Of a stretch of DNA of 19,508 nt, positions 8,815-15,336 are shown piece after piece (within the stretch, counting starts at the first letter, position 1; each line of letters starts with the position of its first letter). Origin of the DNA: Spirochaetota bacterium (lineage in GTDB: Bacteria; Spirochaetota; JAGLSM01; JAKPMW01); assembly GCA_029548715.1 (NCBI GenBank), contig JAKPMW010000340.1, forward strand, positions 1 to 19,508, written 5' to 3'. The notes below the pieces were generated by a model that had not been told where the DNA came from, did no database searches, and saw nothing but the letters and a program-made list of their open reading frames with translations. The translations under genes were made by a program, and so were the position numbers.

Positions 8815-9612
8815 TTACCTCTTGAGGGAGGTGGCCGTCCCGAGCATCGAATCCGAGGTCTGGATGGCCTTGGAGTTCATCTCGTAGGCACGCTGGGCAA
8901 CGATCATGTTGACCATCTCCTCGACGACCTTGACGTTGGACATCTCAAGGAACCCCTGCTGGAGCTTGCCCATCCCGCGATATCCGGGACGGCCAGCAAT
9001 GGCCGGACCGGAGGCCTCGGTTTCCTTGATCAGGTTTTCACCAATATTCTTGAGGCCGGCCGCGTTGACGAACCGGTAGAGTTCGATCCCCCGGCCGACC
9101 GGGATGTCCGTATCACTCCCGCCAACCTTGCAGGTCACCTGACCGTCCTGGGTAATGCTGATCGACTCGGGCAAAAAGCCCGTCGGAAAGATCAGGGGTG
9201 GTTCGAGGCGGTACCCGTTATGCGTCACCACCTGCCCGTTTGAATCAACCTTGAAGGCCCCGTCGCGGGTATAGCCGATGCTCCCGTCGTAAAGCTGGAT
9301 CCTGAAAAACCCCTCACCCTCGAGGGCGATGTCAAGCTTGTTTCCGGTGTTCTGCAGCGAGCCCTGACTGTACATCTTCTGGGTCGCGGCGACCTTGACA
9401 CCGTGTCCGACCTGGATTCCGGTGGGGACCTGGGTATCCAGTGAGGACGGGGTCCCGGCCAGACGTTCCTTTTGGTACAAAAGATCCTCGAAGTCCGCAC
9501 GTCCTTTTTTAAACCCGGTCGTATTGACGTTGGAGAGGTTGTGCGAAATGGTGTCGATGTTGAACTGCTGCGCATGCATCCCGGATGCGGCAGTCCAGAG
9601 TGAACGCATCAT
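8815..9612 (-). CDS. flgG: Flagellar distal rod protein FlgG
   Basis: This 265-residue protein opens MMRSLWTAASGMHAQQFNID and carries the rod/hook N-terminal motif HNLSNVNTTGFKKGRADFED. Its C-terminal coiled-coil motif is SNVKVVEEMVNMIVAQRAYE, ending near SKAIQTSDSML. Both ends are diagnostic of FlgG, which forms the distal rod, and the length equals the family norm (about 260). The start at 9612 has AAGGAG six bases upstream; an upstream in-frame extension to 9705 runs through a structured spacer and is not credible. The spacer can pair an internal CTCCTTGA with this ribosome binding site. flgA follows after four bases. Confidence 0.97.
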   Translation of the reverse strand: MMRSLWTAASGMHAQQFNIDTISHNLSNVNTTGFKKGRADFEDLLYQKERLAGTPSSLDTQVPTGIQVGHGVKVAATQKMYSQGSLQNTGNKLDIALEGEGFFRIQLYDGSIGYTRDGAFKVDSNGQVVTHNGYRLEPPLIFPTGFLPESISITQDGQVTCKVGGSDTDIPVGRGIELYRFVNAAGLKNIGENLIKETEASGPAIAGRPGYRGMGKLQQGFLEMSNVKVVEEMVNMIVAQRAYEMNSKAIQTSDSMLGTATSLKR

Positions 9613-9633
9613 GTGCGGCTCCTTGACTCTGCA

Positions 9634-9718
9634 GGCATATCCATGCCCGGTGGTATTCCCCCGGCAGTCAGCCGGGGGATCGTACTGCGCGGCCTCTCCG
9701 CTCAAGGAGTCCAGCCGC
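9634..9718 (-). promoter_or_regulatory. Structured flgF-flgG spacer with three successive hairpins
   Basis: The 122-base gap between flgF and flgG holds three inverted repeats. A composite stem lies at 9689-9718 (GCGGC plus CTCC paired with GGAG plus GCCGC). A perfect 9-bp stem with a 5-base loop lies at 9657-9679 (TCCCCCGGC/GCCGGGGGA). A 5-bp stem with a 4-base loop lies at 9634-9647 (GGCAT/ATGCC). None is followed by a T-run on the transcribed strand, so intrinsic termination is unlikely. An RNA processing or stability element, or control of flgG translation, is more likely. The role is inferred. Confidence 0.6.
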
Positions 9719-9734
9719 CATCACTACCCGCTTC

Positions 9735-10580
9735 CTACAGGCGTGCCACGTCGTTAACCAGGCGCTGCAGAAGCTGATCGTGAGACTGAATCGATTTGTG
9801 ACTGGCCTCGTATGAGCGCTGGACCTCGATCATGCGCACCATCTCGGCCACAGCGTTGACGTTTGAGGCCTCGAGAAACCCCTGCTGGATCTTGGGCCGT
9901 TCGTCTGTCATGTCGACAGCGGGTCCCGAATACTTCGTCTCCTTGTACAGCGAGTCCCCCTGCTTGTCGAGATAACGCAGGTTGTCGAAGTTGACCACAC
10001 GCAGCCGGTCCAGTTTTTCGGTCCGCTTCCATTCGTTCTGGTCGTCATTGGTCAGCCGCTCACGCTCGCCCTGTTCATCCATGTTGACAATCACGTTGCC
10101 GTCCTGGTCAATCTGGAAGTTGAACTCCTTGAGCACAAGCGGACCCTTTTCGCCAAGCACCTTGTAGCCTTCCTTGGTGACCAAAAAGCCCTCGCGGTCA
10201 ATCAAAAACGATCCGTTGCGCGTGTAGCGTTCACCGGCCGGCGTGTCGATGACGAAAAAACCCTTGCCGTCAATGGCCAGATCGAAGCGGTTGCCCGTCT
10301 GCTTGAGGGCACCCTGCTCGTGTCTGGTAAAGGCCTCGTTCATCTCGACCCCGGTCCCGATCTTGCCCACAATCGGTGCCACGTCGTACGAACCGATGGG
10401 AAGCTTGACCACTCCGTCATCGTTCATCCGGCTGATGAGCATTTCGGGAAAAGCCTTGAAGATGGCCGTATCGTATTTGTAGCCCGTCTTGTCGACATTG
10501 GCCAGATTGTTCGAAACCGTATCCATCCGGTGCATCTCGGCAATCATGGCCGCCGCGCCCGTGTAGATTCCCCGTACCAT
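9735..10580 (-). CDS. flgF: Flagellar rod protein FlgF (spirochaete FlhO type)
   Basis: This 281-residue protein begins MVRGIYTGAAAMIAEMHRMD, has the rod motif NNLANVDKTGYKYD, and ends with SNVNAVAEMVRMIEVQRSYE and HKSIQSHDQLLQRL. The middle shows GTGVEMNEAFT and LAIDGKGFFVID, the usual FlgF/FlgG core. It forms part of the proximal rod; the Borrelia equivalent is called FlhO. FlgF rather than a second FlgG is chosen from its position directly before flgG and its MVRGIY start. The ATG has AAAGGAG seven bases upstream. An in-frame extension to a TTG at 10646 lacks such a site and crosses a hairpin. Confidence 0.93.
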   Translation of the reverse strand: MVRGIYTGAAAMIAEMHRMDTVSNNLANVDKTGYKYDTAIFKAFPEMLISRMNDDGVVKLPIGSYDVAPIVGKIGTGVEMNEAFTRHEQGALKQTGNRFDLAIDGKGFFVIDTPAGERYTRNGSFLIDREGFLVTKEGYKVLGEKGPLVLKEFNFQIDQDGNVIVNMDEQGERERLTNDDQNEWKRTEKLDRLRVVNFDNLRYLDKQGDSLYKETKYSGPAVDMTDERPKIQQGFLEASNVNAVAEMVRMIEVQRSYEASHKSIQSHDQLLQRLVNDVARL

Positions 10581-10624
10581 GCCGGTTCTCCTTTCTTGCG
10601 GAACAGTCTCCGCTGTATCTGGTA

Positions 10625-10642
10625 CCGTCCCGAGCGGGACGG
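10625..10642 (-). promoter_or_regulatory. Perfect hairpin in the murA-flgF gap
   Basis: CCGTCCC (10625-10631) and GGGACGG (10636-10642) are exact inverted complements around a four-base loop, lying between the murA stop and the flgF ribosome binding site. On the transcribed strand the next bases are TACCAGATACAG, with no T-run, so this is not a normal intrinsic terminator. It could set murA versus flagellar message levels through processing or RNA stability. Confidence 0.55.
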
Positions 10643-10649
10643 GCAAGCA

Positions 10650-11918
10650 CTACTGCTGATCCCTGACCCGGGTAATCCGCGCCCCAAGCGCTGTCAGCTT
10701 GTCCTCAAGCCTCTCGTATCCCCGGTCGACATGATAGATCCGCCGGACCAGGCTGGTTCCCTCGGCCGCGAGGGCCGCCACCACAAGGGCCGCACCGGCT
10801 CTGAGATCCGAGGCCATTACCGGTGCCCCCTCGAGCCGGGAAACCCCGCGGACTATAGCGGTATGCTCCTCGAGCTTGATGTCCGCTCCCATCCGGTTGA
10901 GCTCAGCCACATGGATAAAGCGCTCGGGATAGATCTTTTCGGTAATCACCGAGGTTCCTTGTGCATGGGCCAGGACCGCCATCATCTGGGCCTGCATGTC
11001 CGTCGGATACCCGGGATAGGGCAGCGTCTCGAAATCAACCGGGCGGACATTCCCCGCAGCCTGCAGCCGAATCCCTTCAGGGCTTGACGTCACCGTCATG
11101 CCGGCACGCCCGAAGACGTCAAGCACGATCCCGAGATGGGACGAATCAGCCCCGCGGACAAAAACATCACCCCCGGTGCAGGCCGCTGCCGCAAGCAGGG
11201 TTCCCGCCTCAATCCGGTCCGGAATAACCCGGTAACGGCAGCCATGCAGGCGGGGAACTCCGGTGATCGTCAGGGTGGTCGTCCCGATGCCTTCAATTTT
11301 TGCGCCCATGGCCACAAGAAAATGGCAGGCGTCCACCACTTCGGGTTCAATCGCAGCGGACTGGATAACCGTGACCCCGTCGGCCAGGGCAGCCGCCATC
11401 ATCACATTGTCCGTGGCAAGCACGGAGGATCCGGCCGAACCGGCCAGGTACATCGTGGTCCCCTTGAGCCTGGGGGAGCGGGCGTGGACATAGCCATGGG
11501 TGATCTCGATCTCCGCCCCCAGCGCGGCCAGCCCCTTGAGGTGCAGGTCGATCGGACGAGCACCGATGGCACACCCCCCGGGGAATGAGACCCGGGCTTC
11601 GCCCTCTTTCGCAAGCAGCGGGCCGAGTACAGAAATTGAAGCCCGCATGGTGCTGACCAGTTCGTAAGGAGCCTCGGTTGAGGTCACCCGTCCCGCATGA
11701 ACAACGACGTCTCCTCCGCGCCGCTCGACCGTACGCCCGAGCATTTCGAGCAGGCGAAGCATGGTGCGGATATCCCGCAAATCGGGAACATTTTCGATAA
11801 TACACTCATCATCCGTCAGCAGGCAGCCAGCCAGAATGGGCAAGGATGAATTTTTTGAGCCGGCTGCGGCTGTCTCACCCGAAATCCGCACCGGCCCCTC
11901 GATACTGAATGCGTCCAT
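10650..11918 (-). CDS. murA: MurA, UDP-N-acetylglucosamine 1-carboxyvinyltransferase
   Basis: This 422-residue cytoplasmic enzyme transfers enolpyruvate from PEP to UDP-GlcNAc, the first committed step of peptidoglycan synthesis. All landmarks are present: K22-N23 in AGSKNSSLPILA, the catalytic loop FPGGCAIGARP with C116 (the fosfomycin-sensitive form), D307 in YPTDMQAQMMA, and R399 in YHVDRGYERLEDKL. Length and residue numbering track E. coli MurA (419 residues) closely. The start chosen gives the classic MDAFSIEG; an ATG at 11963 would fall inside the promoter -10 box. The ribosome binding site is weak. It is the first gene ahead of flgF, 69 bases away on the same strand. Confidence 0.97.
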   Translation of the reverse strand: MDAFSIEGPVRISGETAAAGSKNSSLPILAGCLLTDDECIIENVPDLRDIRTMLRLLEMLGRTVERRGGDVVVHAGRVTSTEAPYELVSTMRASISVLGPLLAKEGEARVSFPGGCAIGARPIDLHLKGLAALGAEIEITHGYVHARSPRLKGTTMYLAGSAGSSVLATDNVMMAAALADGVTVIQSAAIEPEVVDACHFLVAMGAKIEGIGTTTLTITGVPRLHGCRYRVIPDRIEAGTLLAAAACTGGDVFVRGADSSHLGIVLDVFGRAGMTVTSSPEGIRLQAAGNVRPVDFETLPYPGYPTDMQAQMMAVLAHAQGTSVITEKIYPERFIHVAELNRMGADIKLEEHTAIVRGVSRLEGAPVMASDLRAGAALVVAALAAEGTSLVRRIYHVDRGYERLEDKLTALGARITRVRDQQ

Positions 11919-11959
11919 ACGCTCTGTCGTACCCCGTGTTTCCTGAGTCTGCCTTGTTA

Positions 11960-11986
11960 GCATCGGCTCAGCGGGAAAAAACTTGA
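11960..11986 (-). promoter_or_regulatory. sigma28 (FliA)-type promoter ahead of murA and the flagellar genes
   Basis: The minus strand reads TCAAGTTT, 11 bases, GCCGATGC. The enterobacterial sigma28 consensus is TAAAGTTT, N11, GCCGATAA. Thirteen of the sixteen consensus positions match and the spacer is exact. The start point would lie near 11953, giving a leader of about 35 bases before the murA ATG at 11918. It is the only promoter-like sequence I could find ahead of this gene set. The match is seen in the sequence; recognition by FliA is inferred. Confidence 0.7.
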
Positions 11987-12038
11987 TGACTCCCGGACAT
12001 TCGGGGCGCAGTGCTCAGGAAATGGTTTCATGTAGCGA

Positions 12039-12066
12039 GATCCTATCGCCCGATCGATTCAGGATC
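12039..12066. repeat. Small imperfect palindrome in the murA-trxA divergent region
   Basis: GATCCT (12039-12044) and AGGATC (12061-12066) are exact inverted repeats around a 16-base centre that itself contains the palindrome CGATCG. It lies in the 262-base region between the divergent murA and trxA starts, upstream of both candidate promoters. It could be an operator, but nothing else supports this. Confidence 0.3.
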
Positions 12067-12105
12067 AACGGTACTCCCGTCAAATTCACCTGTGCGTCAT
12101 CCCCC

Positions 12106-12135
12106 TTGCCTCACGCTGTCACTCGGGTGTATGGT
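12106..12135 (+). promoter_or_regulatory. Possible trxA promoter
   Basis: TTGCCT (12106-12111) and TATGGT (12130-12135) are 18 bases apart, about 45 bases before the trxA start. The match to sigma70 boxes is moderate. A second -10-like TACAAT at 12149-12154 lacks a good -35 box. A promoter is expected here because trxA is the first gene of its strand. Confidence 0.4.
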
Positions 12136-12180
12136 TTTCCTGCCACAGTACAATGAGAGAAATCAAGGGAGGTTGAGTCC

Positions 12181-12504
12181 ATGAGCAGTGCCACACCCAT
12201 TACAGATGCCGCGTTTGATGACGAGGTCATCAAATCTTCAGTCCCTGTCCTTGTCGATTTCTGGGCACCCTGGTGCGGGCCCTGCCGGATGGTCGGCCCT
12301 GTCGTCGACGAGATTGCCGCCGAGCGGGCCGGAAAACTCAAGGTCTGCAAGATGAATGTGGATGAAGAGCAGGAGACAGCCGGGAAATTCCAGGTCATGA
12401 GCATTCCCACCCTGATCCTCTTCAAGGGCGGAGAGGTTGTCGCACGCATCGTCGGAGCCCAGGCCAAGGACAAGCTCCTCTCGCAGATCGACCCGCTCCT
12501 GTAG
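12181..12504 (+). CDS. trxA: Thioredoxin
   Basis: This 107-residue protein is a complete thioredoxin, a cytoplasmic dithiol reductant for ribonucleotide reductase and other proteins. The active site WCGPC is at 31-35 (C32 and C35) within VLVDFWAPWCGPC. The cis-proline is P76 in MSIPTLILFKGGE, and the terminal helix is QAKDKLLSQI. Length is standard and there is no signal peptide. The ATG has AGGGAGG eight bases upstream. It diverges from murA; the secreted HEAT-repeat gene follows after 64 bases that contain a strong hairpin. Confidence 0.98.
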   Translation: MSSATPITDAAFDDEVIKSSVPVLVDFWAPWCGPCRMVGPVVDEIAAERAGKLKVCKMNVDEEQETAGKFQVMSIPTLILFKGGEVVARIVGAQAKDKLLSQIDPLL

Positions 12505-12524
12505 TATCCATAAAAAGCGGTCAA

Positions 12525-12567
12525 AAACGCCTCCGGGGTGTCGACAATTGAGATACCGGAGGTGTTT
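12525..12567 (+). promoter_or_regulatory. SD-sequestering hairpin upstream of the HEAT-repeat gene
   Basis: AAACGCCTCCGG (12525-12536) pairs with CCGGAGGTGTTT (12556-12567): 12 base pairs with a single G-U and a 19-base loop. The ribosome binding site GGAGG (12558-12562) is wholly inside the stem, which ends one base before the ATG at 12569. Folded, this should block initiation. Read on the minus strand, the same stem is followed by TTTTTGACC and looks like an intrinsic terminator for antisense transcripts. Regulation is inferred. Confidence 0.65.
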
Positions 12568-12568
12568 C

Positions 12569-13954
12569 ATGTTTCGCCTGACCCTGTTTCTGCTGCTTGC
12601 AACCGCTCTCCCCGGGCTGGCCGCTACCAACGGACGACCGTCCGTACCCGCTACCGCCACCATCACCAACACGCCTGCCACCAACAGGGCTGCGACAAAT
12701 GCGCAGGCCACCAATCGCTCCCCCGCAGGTGGGGCTTCTGTTCCCAAAAAAGCCGACCTTGAGTACTGGCAGGAGACCATGCTCTACGGAACCGAGCAGC
12801 AGAAGGAATCCGTCCTGAAGGCCATGCAGACGGTCCGGATCAGGCAGGTGGACGAGATCCTCCTTGAGGCACTGGCCAGCGAACCGGAGGGGCCCATCCA
12901 GCTCAAGCTGGTCCAGATGCTGTATGACCGGAAAATTCCCGGTGCCCTCGGCCCCCTGGTCCGGACCCTGACCAATGCCCGCGAGGCTGACACGATCGGG
13001 CCCGCCATCGCAGCCCTGGCACGGTTCAAGGATGCGGCGATCCTGCCCCACATTGTGCAGCACCTGACCAACGAGACCCTTGCGGTGCAGCAGGCGGCTG
13101 TCCGGGCCATCGGAGAAATCGGCGATCAGGGTCCGGCCAAACGCCTGCTGGAGATGCTGGACAGCCTGCCAGCCGCAAGCGAGCTGCGCTACGACCTCGT
13201 CAACGCCCTGGGCCAGATGAAATACGGGCCCGCGTTTGAGAGCCTGCGCACGATCGCCCTCAACAGCGGCAATCCCCGCTATCTCAGGGCCTTCGCCATC
13301 ACGGCCCTCGGTTCGATCGGGAACCGCAAAATCGTACCGGACTTTATCAAGCTGTTAGGGGAAGAAAAGGTCCCCGATATCAAGGTGCGAATCATCGCCG
13401 CCCTCGGGGAGATGCCCGGGAGCGAGTCCGTCAACGCCATCCGGCTGGCCATGAATGACGGTGACGAGCGGATCAGGGCGACAGCCGTCAAGGCAGCCGC
13501 CGGCTCGAAGGACAAGGCCTTTGTCCGGCCCCTGCTCTACAAATTCCGCTATGATTCCGAAGCACGGGTGATGCTCGCCGCTGCCGAGGCCCTGCAGGAG
13601 CTGGGGCACAGCGAACTCCCCGCCCTGATACTTGCAAAATTCGAGACAACCCGGGATGTCAATGTCATGTCCCGCTTCATCGCGATCCTGAAAAAATGCC
13701 CGCCCCAGAAGCAGGCCATCAGCATGCTGCGGAAGAAGCAAAAGGAAAACCAGTATTCAAAAGTCAAGGACGAGATCGAGGACCTGCTGACAGCCTGGGG
13801 TGACGCCAGCAAAGCTGGCAAGGCTGCCGCCGAAAAAAAAGACAAGCCCGCAACTGGTGCAACCGAAAAAAAGCCCGCCGAAACACCTGAAAAAAAACCG
13901 GGCGAGGGCAAGGATGCTTCCCGCTGGGGCGACCGGATCTACCTGACCGAATAA
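12569..13954 (+). CDS. Secreted HEAT-repeat protein
   Basis: This 461-residue protein has a signal peptide (MFRLTLFLLLATALPGLAA) and a Thr/Asn/Ala-rich linker (about 20-60). A long array of HEAT-type helical pairs follows from about 65 to 410, with repeat cores such as VQQAAVRAIGEIGD, LRAFAITALGSIGN and VMLAAAEALQELGH. The tail (about 420-455) is charged, with three EKK units coded by long A-runs, and ends RWGDRIYLTE. HEAT arrays are protein-binding scaffolds and no enzyme motif is visible, so its partner is unknown. It probably acts in the periplasm. The ATG has GGAGG six bases upstream, buried in a hairpin. An in-frame extension to 12437 overlaps trxA and would bury the signal peptide, so it is rejected. 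Confidence 0.88.
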   Translation: MFRLTLFLLLATALPGLAATNGRPSVPATATITNTPATNRAATNAQATNRSPAGGASVPKKADLEYWQETMLYGTEQQKESVLKAMQTVRIRQVDEILLEALASEPEGPIQLKLVQMLYDRKIPGALGPLVRTLTNAREADTIGPAIAALARFKDAAILPHIVQHLTNETLAVQQAAVRAIGEIGDQGPAKRLLEMLDSLPAASELRYDLVNALGQMKYGPAFESLRTIALNSGNPRYLRAFAITALGSIGNRKIVPDFIKLLGEEKVPDIKVRIIAALGEMPGSESVNAIRLAMNDGDERIRATAVKAAAGSKDKAFVRPLLYKFRYDSEARVMLAAAEALQELGHSELPALILAKFETTRDVNVMSRFIAILKKCPPQKQAISMLRKKQKENQYSKVKDEIEDLLTAWGDASKAGKAAAEKKDKPATGATEKKPAETPEKKPGEGKDASRWGDRIYLTE

Positions 13955-13962
13955 GGACCAGC

Positions 13963-15330
13963 CTACTCTGGCAGGCGAATCCACTCAGGCTCGCCGGCCA
14001 GGGGACTCGCCAAAAACCAGGGGGTCGGATCAACGCAGCGGTTGCCAACCCGCATCTCGTAATGCAGGTGCGGCCCGGTCGAAAGCCCCGTGGTCCCGAC
14101 CCGGCCCACGACCTCGCCCGCCGGAAGGTATGCGTTTGAGCTGGCCACAACCCGCGAGAGGTGCATGAAGGTCGAAAAGACACCCTCCCCGTGGTCAAGG
14201 ATCACCAGCCCGCCATGCACAGCCGTCTCGTGGGCAAAGGCCACCCGTCCGGCCTGGGGTGCCGTGACATCCACTCCCTCGGGTGAGGCAAAATCGATCC
14301 CCCGGTGTGCCCGGCCATTGGTCGAGGTCAGGTAGCGCACAACCCCATATGGCGAGCTGACACTGTCGTAGCGGGCGATGGGGACAAGCAGCGCATCCCG
14401 CCATTCGCCCTCCCTCTTCCCGCTTGTGCGATACACCCGTTGCAGACGCCAGTACTCCCGCTCAGGCTTTCCGCCGGACATGATCTCCTTTTTCTTGTCC
14501 AGCCAGCGCTGCCACCAGTCCGGCGGGGCTGGCGGATAGGCCGAACGGGGAAAGGGCCGGGCCCGCCGGGCCAGGAGGCGCACACCCTCACGGTCTGGCG
14601 AAAATTTTTGGACCGGCAGGCGCCAGGAGCGCATGTACCAGGCACCGTCCTTGCCGTGTACCCAGAGGGCAAGCCGGGTCATCCCTTCGGGGAGCATGCA
14701 GTCCAGACCGGCCTGGGCGGTGTACTGTCCGGCCCCCGCAGCGGGTACCAGGACAAGTGAAGCATCGGCCAGCATCCCGCCCACCCGGGCAAGGGTGTTT
14801 GTGGAGTGCAGCTGTATCCTGAGACGCAGCACACCCCCCGCCCTGAGATTGGTCGAGCCGGCAGCCAGGTCAAAGCGCAGATCGCGGCAGGGATCGTCAT
14901 CATCCCGATTATCCGTTACAAGCCAGGCCCGCCCCTCATCAAGCCGCCACCAGTCAGTCCGTTGTTTGTACAGGCGAATATCCGCGGAATGGGCTTCCTG
15001 TGTCACTGCACTCTGCGGCAGGCCGGGGGCCTCGACCACAAGCAGCCCCCTGTCAAGAATGGAGAGGACGATCCTGGCACCCGGAGCAAGCAGGACACGA
15101 CAGTCCGCATCCTGCGTCATCCCCGGCTCGGGCCGGACAGAGAGGGGTCGCCCGGTCTTCAGGTCCCTGCCATAGAGGACCACCTCCCCCGCAACCGATT
15201 CGACACGGACGAACTCGGTCTGCCGGGCAAGATAGAGCCAGAGCGCGCCCAGAGCGGCCAGAAGGACTGCGCTGGAAGCCAATACCGCCCGGGCACGAGC
15301 CCGGGCGGATGTCTGGTTGGAAGCAGTCAT
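13963..15330 (-). CDS. Membrane-anchored M23 (LytM-type) peptidase
   Basis: This 455-residue protein has one N-terminal membrane segment (about 14-35). A beta-rich region follows (about 38-105, FecR-like by eye), then an Ig-like region (about 155-240), then a C-terminal M23 domain. The zinc ligands H342 and D346 (HRGIDF) and H423 (GPHLHYE) are present, as are the catalytic H390 (FMHLS) and H421. It should therefore be an active endopeptidase on peptidoglycan cross-bridges, facing the periplasm. It starts six bases after the ada stop with a weak ribosome binding site, so it is probably coupled to ada. Its stop lies 8 bases from the convergent HEAT-repeat gene. Confidence 0.9.
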   Translation of the reverse strand: MTASNQTSARARARAVLASSAVLLAALGALWLYLARQTEFVRVESVAGEVVLYGRDLKTGRPLSVRPEPGMTQDADCRVLLAPGARIVLSILDRGLLVVEAPGLPQSAVTQEAHSADIRLYKQRTDWWRLDEGRAWLVTDNRDDDDPCRDLRFDLAAGSTNLRAGGVLRLRIQLHSTNTLARVGGMLADASLVLVPAAGAGQYTAQAGLDCMLPEGMTRLALWVHGKDGAWYMRSWRLPVQKFSPDREGVRLLARRARPFPRSAYPPAPPDWWQRWLDKKKEIMSGGKPEREYWRLQRVYRTSGKREGEWRDALLVPIARYDSVSSPYGVVRYLTSTNGRAHRGIDFASPEGVDVTAPQAGRVAFAHETAVHGGLVILDHGEGVFSTFMHLSRVVASSNAYLPAGEVVGRVGTTGLSTGPHLHYEMRVGNRCVDPTPWFLASPLAGEPEWIRLPE

Positions 15331-15336
15331 GTTGTC

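Noticed and set aside
9613..9705. N-terminal extension of FlgG to 9705
   Set aside because: The extension is translated hairpin sequence; the ATG at 9612 has AAGGAG at correct spacing and gives the canonical FlgG start.
11919..11963. Longer MurA start at the ATG at 11963
   Set aside because: The ATG lies within the sigma28-like -10 box, has no ribosome binding site, and adds residues before the normal MurA N-terminus.
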